This document shows, piece after piece, positions 46,638-54,488 of a stretch of 64,000 nt of DNA; within the stretch, counting starts at the first letter, position 1, and every line of letters begins with the position of its first letter. The notes beneath the pieces were generated by a model. That model saw only the letters and a program-made list of their open reading frames with translations. It ran no database searches and was not told where the DNA came from. Origin of the DNA: Mucilaginibacter rubeus (GTDB lineage: Bacteria > Bacteroidota > Bacteroidia > Sphingobacteriales > Sphingobacteriaceae); the NCBI RefSeq assembly GCF_003286415.2, contig NZ_CP043450.1, positions 3,348,001 through 3,412,000 on the forward strand. Direction: 5' to 3'. The position numbers and the translations under genes were made by a program.

Positions 46638-47246
46638 CTATAACTTTTTGAAAAAAATTATCAGCAGCAAAAATCTGCTGTAATTATCAAAAGGGATAAC
46701 ATCGTAATATTTCTGAACAGACTTTTTCAGTCTGCTTAAAGCATTGCTGATCTGGTTGCGTACGGTTTGGTGCGATAAACCTAAAAACTCGGCAATTTGC
46801 GGCCCGGTCATATCCTGCTCACGGCTGCACAGGTAAACCTGTCGCATCTTTTCGGGCATATCTTCTATTTCCCGGTTTATCAACAGGTGTAATTCGGCAA
46901 GGGAAAGTTTTTGATCGGTACTGTGTTCGTAAGTTTCCTGCAATTCGCAAACATCATCTAATGAGCGGGGCTTTGTACTTTGCTTTTTATACCATTTATA
47001 GCTCATGTAATTAACAGAAACCATAAGGTAAGCCTCAAGCGCACCATTTACCTGGATGGTATCACGATTTTTCCATATGGAAAGGAACAACTCCTGTACC
47101 ATATCCATCGCTTCATCCTCGTTTTGTGTTTTCTTTAATGCGAAGGCTATTAATTTATCAGCATAACGCTCATAAATTTCCCTGAATGCCCCATCGTTAC
47201 CGCCCTGCAGTTCAAGTAGAAGTTGTGCATCCGAATATTGTTTCAC
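46638..47246 (-). CDS. ECF sigma factor (FecI-like)
   Basis: 202 aa with region 2 (FALKKTQNEDEAMDMVQELF) and region 4 (MPEKMRQVYLCSREQDMTGP, then LGLSHQTVRNQISNAL). First gene of the phosphatase SusCD locus; divergent from the GntR gene. Expected to drive the susC operon. Confidence 0.95.
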   Translation of the reverse strand: MKQYSDAQLLLELQGGNDGAFREIYERYADKLIAFALKKTQNEDEAMDMVQELFLSIWKNRDTIQVNGALEAYLMVSVNYMSYKWYKKQSTKPRSLDDVCELQETYEHSTDQKLSLAELHLLINREIEDMPEKMRQVYLCSREQDMTGPQIAEFLGLSHQTVRNQISNALSRLKKSVQKYYDVIPFDNYSRFLLLIIFFKKL

Positions 47247-47401
47247 AAGGGGTATTTTTATGGCATCAAAGTAACGGCACGAATGTTAAGCTAAATTTAA
47301 ATATATATTAATGCTTTAGAAAACATCGGTTACTAATTGGTACTATTTTTTCACAAATAGATTTTAGCCCCAAAATAACTTTTATTTTTCAAACAAACTT
47401 A

Positions 47402-47409
47402 TACCTTTG
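47402..47409 (+). promoter_or_regulatory. Putative -7 box of the gntR gene
   Basis: TACCTTTG matches TAnnTTTG exactly, 22 nt before the ATG. The expected transcription start falls in the CATCTGATG site. Confidence 0.55.
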
Positions 47410-47410
47410 C

Positions 47411-47423
47411 AATTCATCTGATG
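47411..47423. promoter_or_regulatory. Putative GntR operator, copy 1
   Basis: AATTCATCTGATG, containing the palindrome CATC-T-GATG, between the -7 box and the gntR ATG. The identical 13-mer occurs before the MFS gene. Confidence 0.65.
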
Positions 47424-47431
47424 ATTTATAA

Positions 47432-48085
47432 ATGAGTAAGATTATTAAAAGGTCGCTGGCTGAGGAGATTGCTGAGAAACTGAAAGAGCAGATAGCTGAT
47501 GGCCGGTATCAAATAAATGATAAACTACCTACCGAGCCCGAGCTTATGTCCGAGTTTGGTGTTGGCCGCTCAAGCATCCGCGAGGCAACAAAAAGCCTGG
47601 TACAATCTGGCCTGCTCAGGATCCAACAGGGTGCAGGAACTTTTGTAGAGCGCACAACTGTTAACCCCGAACCAATGGAAGCCCGTATAAAACGCGCCCG
47701 GTCGCAGGACCTTGATGAGGTAAGGCAGTTACTGGAGATGAAAATAGCCGAAAAAGCAGCTATAAACCGCTCGCAGAAGGATATCTTTACCATGAAAAGC
47801 CATTTGGAAACCCGGAAAAGAACTGCAGAGGCCGGGCTATTGGAAGAATGCATTGATGCCGACGTTAAATTTCACATAGCTATTGCGGAAGCGTCAAAAA
47901 ACGAGATCCTGAGCGATTTGTATAAGACTGCAGCCGTCCATTTAAAAAACTGGTTCACCGAAATCCACCCGGATACACGCATTTTTATCGACACGCAGCA
48001 CCTTCACGAAAAGCTCCTGAAAAATATTCTCGACTGCGATTCGAAACAGGCCTGGAATACAGTCATTGAAATTCATCAACATTAA
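47432..48085 (+). CDS. GntR-family regulator with FCD domain
   Basis: 217 aa of the FadR subfamily: N-terminal winged helix (LPTEPELMSEFGVGRSSIREA), then an all-helical FCD effector domain (about 85-217) with DADVKFHIAIAEAS, whose Asp and His residues usually bind a metal-linked carboxylate ligand. Two copies of a CATCTGATG site flank its gene, one at its own promoter and one before the MFS gene, so it most likely controls both. Confidence 0.93.
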   Translation: MSKIIKRSLAEEIAEKLKEQIADGRYQINDKLPTEPELMSEFGVGRSSIREATKSLVQSGLLRIQQGAGTFVERTTVNPEPMEARIKRARSQDLDEVRQLLEMKIAEKAAINRSQKDIFTMKSHLETRKRTAEAGLLEECIDADVKFHIAIAEASKNEILSDLYKTAAVHLKNWFTEIHPDTRIFIDTQHLHEKLLKNILDCDSKQAWNTVIEIHQH

Positions 48086-48097
48086 AAATTTTCATTA

Positions 48098-48110
48098 AAT
48101 TCATCTGATG
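48098..48110. promoter_or_regulatory. Putative GntR operator, copy 2
   Basis: AATTCATCTGATG repeated exactly in the 57-nt gap between gntR and the MFS gene, 32 nt before the ATG. Suggests a second controlled promoter or an internal site. Confidence 0.65.
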
Positions 48111-48142
48111 TTATAATGTTTTATAATTTAATCTATCACTAA

Positions 48143-49375
48143 ATGGAATCTACATCGCCAACAATTACTACCACCGAACCTAAAAAATTGGTTCAGCAAA
48201 CTGTGTATTCAATTTTGTTTACTATAAGTCTGGCCCATTTTATTAACGACATGCTGCAATCGGTTATACCATCCATATATCCGCTTATCAAGCAACGTTT
48301 CAGTCTAAATTTCACTCAAATAGGGCTCATTACCTTCACCTATCAAATTACGGCATCTATTTTACAACCCTTTGTGGGGCTTTATACTGATAAAAAACCA
48401 AAGCCTTACTCATTAGCCATGGGTATGGGTTTTACGTTATTGGGCTTACTGCTGGCCTCTTTCGCGGGCAACTTTTATATTATGCTGATGGCAGTAAGTC
48501 TTATCGGTATAGGCTCATCTATATTTCATCCGGAATCATCACGAGTTGCACATTTGGCATCCGGTGGCAAAAAAGGATTAGCCCAATCTATTTTTCAATT
48601 GGGAGGTAACGCGGGCAGCGCTGTTGGCCCGCTGCTGGCAGCTCTTATAGTAATCCCTTACGGACAATCAAACGTGATCTGGTTTTGCCTTATCGCCCTT
48701 GCAGGCATCCTGGTTTTACTGCGTATAGCTAAATGGTACGCCGAGCATTTAAGCCTTAAAGCAAAGAACAAGAGCGTTAATGAGGGCTCGCCGCTAAATT
48801 TATCAAAAAGAAGGGTGGTATTCTCGTTAGGTATCTTGCTGGTACTTATCTTCTCCAAGTATTTTTACCTGGCCAGCATCACCAGCTACTACACCTTTTT
48901 CCTGATCAATAAATTTCATTTGAGTATCCAGCAATCGCAAATTTATCTGTTTATGTTCTTGGGTTCGGTAGCTGCGGGTACACTTTTCGGCGGACCATTG
49001 GGCGATCGTTTTGGTCGTAAATACATCATTTGGATCTCGATATTAGGCGTAGCTCCATTTACTATGCTCCTGCCCTACGTATCCCTGTTTTGGACAGGCG
49101 TTTTATCGGTATTCATCGGCCTCATCCTGTCATCTGCATTTTCAGCGATTTTGGTTTATGCGACGGAACTGGTACCTGGAAAAGTTGGGCTGATAGCGGG
49201 TTTATTCTTCGGCCTCGCCTTCGGAATGGGTGGCTTAGGCTCGGCAGTATTGGGTAAAGTTGCGGATATGACCAGCATTAACTATGTATTTAAGATCTGC
49301 GCCTATTTGCCACTGATAGGCATTTTCACCGGCTTATTGCCAAATATTGAAGGAAAGAAAGCAGTGAAAGGCTAA
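48143..49375 (+). CDS. MFS transporter, fosmidomycin resistance (Fsr)-like
   Basis: 410-aa 12-TM major facilitator. The segment FHPESSRVAHLASGGKKG with SIFQLGGNAGSAVGPLLAAL is characteristic of the Fsr branch, and GDRFGRKYIIW is the mid-protein MFS motif. Fsr proteins export small drugs or metabolites across the inner membrane; the natural substrate here is unknown. The partner regulator with an FCD domain hints at an acidic metabolite. Confidence 0.88.
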   Translation: MESTSPTITTTEPKKLVQQTVYSILFTISLAHFINDMLQSVIPSIYPLIKQRFSLNFTQIGLITFTYQITASILQPFVGLYTDKKPKPYSLAMGMGFTLLGLLLASFAGNFYIMLMAVSLIGIGSSIFHPESSRVAHLASGGKKGLAQSIFQLGGNAGSAVGPLLAALIVIPYGQSNVIWFCLIALAGILVLLRIAKWYAEHLSLKAKNKSVNEGSPLNLSKRRVVFSLGILLVLIFSKYFYLASITSYYTFFLINKFHLSIQQSQIYLFMFLGSVAAGTLFGGPLGDRFGRKYIIWISILGVAPFTMLLPYVSLFWTGVLSVFIGLILSSAFSAILVYATELVPGKVGLIAGLFFGLAFGMGGLGSAVLGKVADMTSINYVFKICAYLPLIGIFTGLLPNIEGKKAVKG

Positions 49376-49458
49376 GGCTAAAAATGCAAAGGCGATGCAA
49401 TCGCCAACCATATTAAGCGCCCGTCGCAAACGAGCGCAAGATGAGAATTTAAATTAAA

Positions 49459-49552
49459 CGTCATTGCGAGGAACGAAGCAATCCCCTATTAGCAGAGCAG
49501 CTATGCAAGTCTCTCTGTACGGGTTGGGATTGCTTCGTTCCTCGCAATGACG
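49459..49552. repeat. REP-like palindromic repeat, GTCATTGCGAGG type
   Basis: 27-bp perfect stem: 49459-49485 (starting CGTCATTGCGAGGAACG) with 49526-49552 around a 40-nt loop. Nearly the same as 21340-21445. Between convergent genes; probable bidirectional terminator. Confidence 0.88.
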
Positions 49553-49563
49553 CTCGTTTTTGT

Positions 49564-50334
49564 TTATAATTCCCTTACCCAAATATTACGATAACTAATT
49601 GGCTCGCTTTTATCGCCATGCGCTTGCAATTTAATTGGCGAGGCACCATGTTTACGATATTCAGGCTTACCTATATAAGGGGTATCTCCTATTAATGAAG
49701 TATTGTTTTGAACCAGCACGCCATTATGAAGTACGGTAGCACGTGCTGCCGATTTTAACGAACCATCTTCGTTAAAACGCGGAGCCGTCCAGATCACATC
49801 ATAAGTTTGCCACTCGCCGGGTTTGCGGCAGGCATTGGCCAGTGGAATTGCCTGTTTATACAAACTGCCCACCTGTCCGTTCACGTAGGTTTTATTGTTG
49901 TAATTGTCCAGTACCTGTAACTCGTAACCACCTGCTCCCCAAGGCAAGGCCGCCAGGAAAATACCGCTATTTCCACGTGCCTGACCGCTACCGGTAATGT
50001 TTGAAGGGATGCGGTATTCTATATGCAACTGAAAATCCATGAACTTGCGTTTGGTTTGAATATCCCCCGCGCTTTTATCAACGGTAATTATTTTATCCAA
50101 CACATTCCATTTATGGCCCGATGTAGTATCATTAGTAGCCACCCACTCATCAAGGTTTTTACCATCAAACAAAACAACAGCATCAGAAGGGGCATCACCC
50201 AAAGTTTTGCCCGGTGTAACCACAGCAGGCACCGGCGACCAGATCTCGGTATCTTCCGGCTTTGCATTTTGCTGCGCGAATGCAGCTATTGAACTACCTG
50301 CTAATAAAGCAGTGAAAATAATTTTGTGTTTCAT
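49564..50334 (-). CDS. Secreted DUF1080 protein (3-keto-disaccharide hydrolase family)
   Basis: 256 aa. Signal peptide (about 1-20), then a single DUF1080 beta-sandwich: VVLFDGKNLDEWVATND, KFMDFQLHIEYRIPS, RGNSGIFLAALPWGAGGYEL, and the C-terminal SPIKLQAHGDKSEPISYRNI. Family members cleave 3-keto-glycosides. Last gene of the locus that starts with SusC at 59.3 kb, 68 nt after the cytochrome c protein gene. Confidence 0.93.
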   Translation of the reverse strand: MKHKIIFTALLAGSSIAAFAQQNAKPEDTEIWSPVPAVVTPGKTLGDAPSDAVVLFDGKNLDEWVATNDTTSGHKWNVLDKIITVDKSAGDIQTKRKFMDFQLHIEYRIPSNITGSGQARGNSGIFLAALPWGAGGYELQVLDNYNNKTYVNGQVGSLYKQAIPLANACRKPGEWQTYDVIWTAPRFNEDGSLKSAARATVLHNGVLVQNNTSLIGDTPYIGKPEYRKHGASPIKLQAHGDKSEPISYRNIWVREL

Positions 50335-50402
50335 TGAACTTTATATAAAACATTAATATCAAACGATAATTAACCAATTGTTTTAGGCTTTAAGCTTCCC
50401 TA

Positions 50403-52364
50403 CTATTTAGCCAGCGATTTAATCCATAAAGCTATCTTCCGGGCTTCGTCCTTAGACACCTGCGGCATTGGCGGCATCGGTGTTGAATAATCGGGCCAAT
50501 GTTCCGGTTTAGGATTATGGATCAGTTGGATCAGCTCGGCCACGCTATATTTGCGCTTAGCCACATCAACGTATGCCGGGCCAACCTGCCTTTTGGTAGC
50601 GTTATGACAAGAAAGGCAGGTGTTTTTTAGCAGTATTGGCTGTATTTCTGCATAGGTAGGAATTGCATTAGCCGGCGAAACAGGTTTCGCCGCTACTCCT
50701 TTTTTACCTGCAACACCTTTTTTTAGCTCTGCAGAAACCGCCTTGGCCGAATTCACGGTACTTACCTCGCTCATTGAAAGTTTTTGTCCTTCGGGGATGT
50801 TATTCAGTGTATAATATGCGGTTGGATGGACTAAATTGAAATAGTTCTCTTTGTCACGAATAGCAGCAAGCGTAATGGTATGGATATAATATTTCCGCAG
50901 GTTATTTACAATAAGGCGGGCTTTTAAACCATTTTCCGATACTTTAACCCCGGCTATCGGGCATTTTTCGGTATTTACAGGCGGGCTGCCATATACGCCA
51001 TGATATTTATAGATATAACTTTCAACCGAATAGGAAGCAATATCTTCAGCCACTTTTTTATCAACCGGCTTGGTAAACTCTATCTCAAAACCATCTGGCA
51101 TAGCCCGGATAGCGCGCATCTCAAACGGAACTTTGTTATTCCACACCAAACGCTGTAAACCCATGGTAGCCTCCCCTGCCGATCCCCAACCGCGATTGGT
51201 TTCGCCTGCCGCTAATGAACCATCAGGCAACCAGGCCAACCTTACAATTCCCGATTGAAAACCACTTCTGAAGGCCCAGGCTGCACCCTGATATTCGCCA
51301 TTAACTTTCTCTAAAAAGATCCTGTCTACCATACTTTGCCCCTGGTCACATATCAGCAACTGACCGGCAAAAGGCCCAAACGCACCTTCCGGAATTTTAA
51401 CTATCTCAGAATTGGAAATACCTAATATACCGTGCGGTAACCAAACGGCAGGCAGCTGTAATTCAGGAATTTCTTTTTTAGCCTCAAATTCGGTTTTGAA
51501 TTTTTCATTAACCACATCTTGTGGTTTAACCGGTTGCCCGCTTTTATCAAACTCAATCCGCGGGTTATTTTTAGCAAAGAACTGTTCGGAAGTGAGTTTT
51601 AGCGGTGAATTAGGCAAACCTGTCCAAACCAAACTTGAGGGATGTCCCATAAAGGCACCTTTTTTTATTGGCATGATACTACCAGAGCCTACCCAATCGC
51701 CCTGGTTATCGGCATACCAAAGTTCGCCATCGATCATACTTATACCGCATGGCGAACGGAAACCCGCCGCCCAAGGTGTAACGGTGCCATCTTCCTTGAT
51801 ATTTAAAGCCCAGCCGCGCCATGGCACAAAGCTTTTCGGATGCCACCAATCTGGCGGAAAGCCGAGGTTCAGGGTAACAAAAAACGAACCATCCGGCGCT
51901 ATTTTAGGGCCAAAGCTGTATTCATGGTAATTACCGGATAAGGGCCAGGCGTAGATGGTTTCAAAAACATCAGCCTTGCCGTCCATATTGGTATCAACCA
52001 GCTTGGTAAGCTCGCCACGCTGAACTACGTATAAAGCGCCGTCTTTCCAGGCTGCCCCCAACACCTCATGCAAACCCGAAGCAAACTTGCGGAAGAAAGG
52101 ATGCTGACCGGTTGGATTTTCGACCATAAAAATATCACCGCGACGAGTGGTTACCGCCAAAGTACCATTAGGCAAAGTACATAAACCGCCAACCTCCAGT
52201 ATAGTACCTTCGGGTGCGGGCACTTTCATGATCTTGAAAAAATCATCCTCTTTAGGCGATTCGGCCTGGGCGAAGGTATTTTTAATATCGCTTAACAGCG
52301 CTGTAATTACAAGTGTAAAAAGCAATGCGCCCCTGTTTATCATTTGTTTTAATGTATTGTTCAT
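50403..52364 (-). CDS. Secreted beta-propeller protein with C-terminal cytochrome c domain
   Basis: 653 aa. Signal peptide, then a PQQ/sorbosone-dehydrogenase-like beta-propeller (about 45-400, e.g. GGLCTLPNGTLAVTTRRGDI and AAGFRSPCGISMIDGELWYA), an intermediate beta region (about 415-530), and a class I cytochrome c domain with CLSCH (Cys583, Cys586, His587) and Met ligand in PMPPMP (about 630-633). A periplasmic redox enzyme is the natural reading: sugar or glycoside oxidation with electrons passed to heme. Co-cistronic with DUF1080 proteins. The cofactor of the propeller is not provable from sequence. Confidence 0.85.
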   Translation of the reverse strand: MNNTLKQMINRGALLFTLVITALLSDIKNTFAQAESPKEDDFFKIMKVPAPEGTILEVGGLCTLPNGTLAVTTRRGDIFMVENPTGQHPFFRKFASGLHEVLGAAWKDGALYVVQRGELTKLVDTNMDGKADVFETIYAWPLSGNYHEYSFGPKIAPDGSFFVTLNLGFPPDWWHPKSFVPWRGWALNIKEDGTVTPWAAGFRSPCGISMIDGELWYADNQGDWVGSGSIMPIKKGAFMGHPSSLVWTGLPNSPLKLTSEQFFAKNNPRIEFDKSGQPVKPQDVVNEKFKTEFEAKKEIPELQLPAVWLPHGILGISNSEIVKIPEGAFGPFAGQLLICDQGQSMVDRIFLEKVNGEYQGAAWAFRSGFQSGIVRLAWLPDGSLAAGETNRGWGSAGEATMGLQRLVWNNKVPFEMRAIRAMPDGFEIEFTKPVDKKVAEDIASYSVESYIYKYHGVYGSPPVNTEKCPIAGVKVSENGLKARLIVNNLRKYYIHTITLAAIRDKENYFNLVHPTAYYTLNNIPEGQKLSMSEVSTVNSAKAVSAELKKGVAGKKGVAAKPVSPANAIPTYAEIQPILLKNTCLSCHNATKRQVGPAYVDVAKRKYSVAELIQLIHNPKPEHWPDYSTPMPPMPQVSKDEARKIALWIKSLAK

Positions 52365-52376
52365 GATGTGGGCAGC

Positions 52377-54212
52377 TTAAAAAATGATAGAATAGGTTAA
52401 TTTCTTTTGGATGGGAATGATAAGCTCCTGCTTCCCTCCTGCATCCCGAACGACTGCTTTGGCTCCCGCCGCATCATCAACACGGATATAATAGGATTTA
52501 TCATCAATGGCATACAATCCATTGCCAAGCGCTTCGATATTTCCTGAAGCGAGATGATAAAACAACCCATCAACAGCATTAGCAAGCGTAATTTCCCGGT
52601 GTATTCCCTGCCCCTTATCCATTATGCTGCTGGCATCAGTTACCGAAGTGCCATAAATGTTGTATTTAAATGCCGGAACATCATCGGCATTTAACACATA
52701 GCCTTTAGGCCTATATCCCGTGCCAACAGTATCCAATGCCCAGGCGGCGTTTGCATCGCTCAGCTTTTCAATAGCTGGTACGGGCTTGCCGAGATATTGA
52801 ACCGAGCCGGCAGGACGTGATGAACCATCCCCCCTGTCATGCCACATGGGTGTAGCATCTAAAAAGCCGCCTCGCCAAATCTCTACGATCATACCTTTAT
52901 CCAGATCATAAGTGTAATGCAACAGTTCGGGGCTGCCCACATTTACGCCATGTGTAACCCGGATGCCGCCCGGCAAATCGGAGAAACTGCGCAAAATGGT
53001 ATTCGATGTGGCATTAATTAAGATAGGATCAACCGGGTCATTATTACTCACATTGGCATCGCTTAACAGATATTCGCGTACACCCGGCCCTGCAACGGTA
53101 AGACCAAGTGCTGGTTTAGCCCAGTCTACAATTTTTGAGTAGAACAATTCAAAAGGATGATCGCCGGGTTGCAATTGTATTTTCCCCTCGCCCCTGTTTT
53201 CTGTTAAAGCAACTGCATCGCTACCGTCAATACGAAATATGCCCTTTCCACCAGGTACGTTCAATTTAAAGGCATACTCGCCCGCTTCTTTAATTTGAAT
53301 ATTGCCTGTGTAACGAATTAAAAAATCATTATTAAGCTTACTTTGGTTTGATGATAATACAGGTGAAGTCCCTTCAGATTCAGGTTTCAGCTTTTTATAA
53401 CTATCGCTTGCTATTTCACCGCCTTTATAAACCCAATATTTGAGGTTTGATAACGTTGGGTGCGGCTTATCGTAATTGGTGATCCTGATGTTACGGAAAG
53501 CTACCGGCCCATGATCGCCCTGTAAACGCAGCGGACCAGTTGCTGCTTCCTTATTATCAAAAGCTCCCCGGGTTGGCCCGGCAAGCTCCACATTATCCTG
53601 GATCAAAACACCATTTAACCAAACATAAAGCACTTTTGCATTACTGATCTTCTGGCCATTAGCGTCAAAGCGCGGTGCCTGGAACGAAATTTTCATATGC
53701 TGCCACAAACCCGGCGCGCGACTTGCGTTTTGCCTTGGCGCATGGCCGTCATAACCTTGCTGCCCCTCGGGTTTACTATCGTCCCAACGTTCATAAATAC
53801 CGCCATTATCTCCCGATTTGGGGTTCAGCGTTCCCCAGCTATCCAATAGCTGGATTTCGTAACGTCCCTGTAAATAAATGCCCGAGTTAGAGCCTTTGGC
53901 CATCATATAATCAAGCTCCAGATCGGCGTCGCCATAAACCGCTTTGGTAAACAGATCTTTTGCCCCCTTTTTGCCCGGTAGATTTACCAGTATCCCATTG
54001 CCATCTTTTGTAGTTAACACTTCATCTTGTGTGATATCGGCCTGTGCATTGGCCGCTACCTTCCAGTTTGATGATGGATTATCGAAAAAAGAGAGATCAT
54101 TAAGAGGAACAGCATTTTGCGCCATAAGTTGCTGGCAACCCAACAAGCACACGCAAGCTATCCAAAACGGTTTCCGGCTGGGGAGTTTAGGAGATTGATT
54201 AAAGCAATGCAT
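52377..54212 (-). CDS. DUF1080-PA14 multidomain secreted protein
   Basis: 611 aa from the ATG at 54210-54212; the frame continues to 54269, but the shorter start puts a signal peptide (KPFWIACVCLLGCQQLMAQ) near the N-terminus. Domains: DUF1080 (about 40-245, GSNSGIYLQGRYEIQLLDSW, GPLRLQGDHGPVAFRNIRI), PA14-like module (about 258-385), and a C-terminal domain of about 220 residues (TYDLDKGMIVEIWRGGFLD) of the kind found next to heme-binding oxidoreductases. 12 nt before the propeller/cytochrome gene. Likely binds or cleaves oxidised glycosides. Confidence 0.82.
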   Translation of the reverse strand: MHCFNQSPKLPSRKPFWIACVCLLGCQQLMAQNAVPLNDLSFFDNPSSNWKVAANAQADITQDEVLTTKDGNGILVNLPGKKGAKDLFTKAVYGDADLELDYMMAKGSNSGIYLQGRYEIQLLDSWGTLNPKSGDNGGIYERWDDSKPEGQQGYDGHAPRQNASRAPGLWQHMKISFQAPRFDANGQKISNAKVLYVWLNGVLIQDNVELAGPTRGAFDNKEAATGPLRLQGDHGPVAFRNIRITNYDKPHPTLSNLKYWVYKGGEIASDSYKKLKPESEGTSPVLSSNQSKLNNDFLIRYTGNIQIKEAGEYAFKLNVPGGKGIFRIDGSDAVALTENRGEGKIQLQPGDHPFELFYSKIVDWAKPALGLTVAGPGVREYLLSDANVSNNDPVDPILINATSNTILRSFSDLPGGIRVTHGVNVGSPELLHYTYDLDKGMIVEIWRGGFLDATPMWHDRGDGSSRPAGSVQYLGKPVPAIEKLSDANAAWALDTVGTGYRPKGYVLNADDVPAFKYNIYGTSVTDASSIMDKGQGIHREITLANAVDGLFYHLASGNIEALGNGLYAIDDKSYYIRVDDAAGAKAVVRDAGGKQELIIPIQKKLTYSIIF

Positions 54213-54440
54213 TGGTTTTGAATTATAATATGGTTTATTGGTTGAGGCGCATGGTAATGTCAGCCTCACATTTGTAACGCAAGATAATTAATTTACGCAA
54301 TCGATTACGAATAATATTTCATCAATACCTGATTTAATTTTTACTGGCATCTTCTAATCTAATTTACAACATCTTAGGCTCCATTATCGTCCAATCAACT
54401 GCCATTAACTCTCTTCATTAGCAAAGCTTAAAATACAAAA

Positions 54441-54468
54441 CGGGTTTCTTCCGGTTGGAAGAAACCCG
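54441..54468 (-). terminator. Intrinsic terminator after susD
   Basis: CGGGTTTCTTCC-GGTT-GGAAGAAACCCG, a perfect 12-bp stem; on the minus strand TTTTGTATTTT follows. It separates susCD from the DUF1080 genes, so these may need read-through or their own promoter. Confidence 0.85.
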
Positions 54469-54488
54469 CTTTCTTAAATCAGGCCTTA

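Noticed and set aside
51412..51930. 172-codon plus-strand frame
   Set aside because: Antisense to the propeller/cytochrome c gene, which has clear domains; no supporting context.
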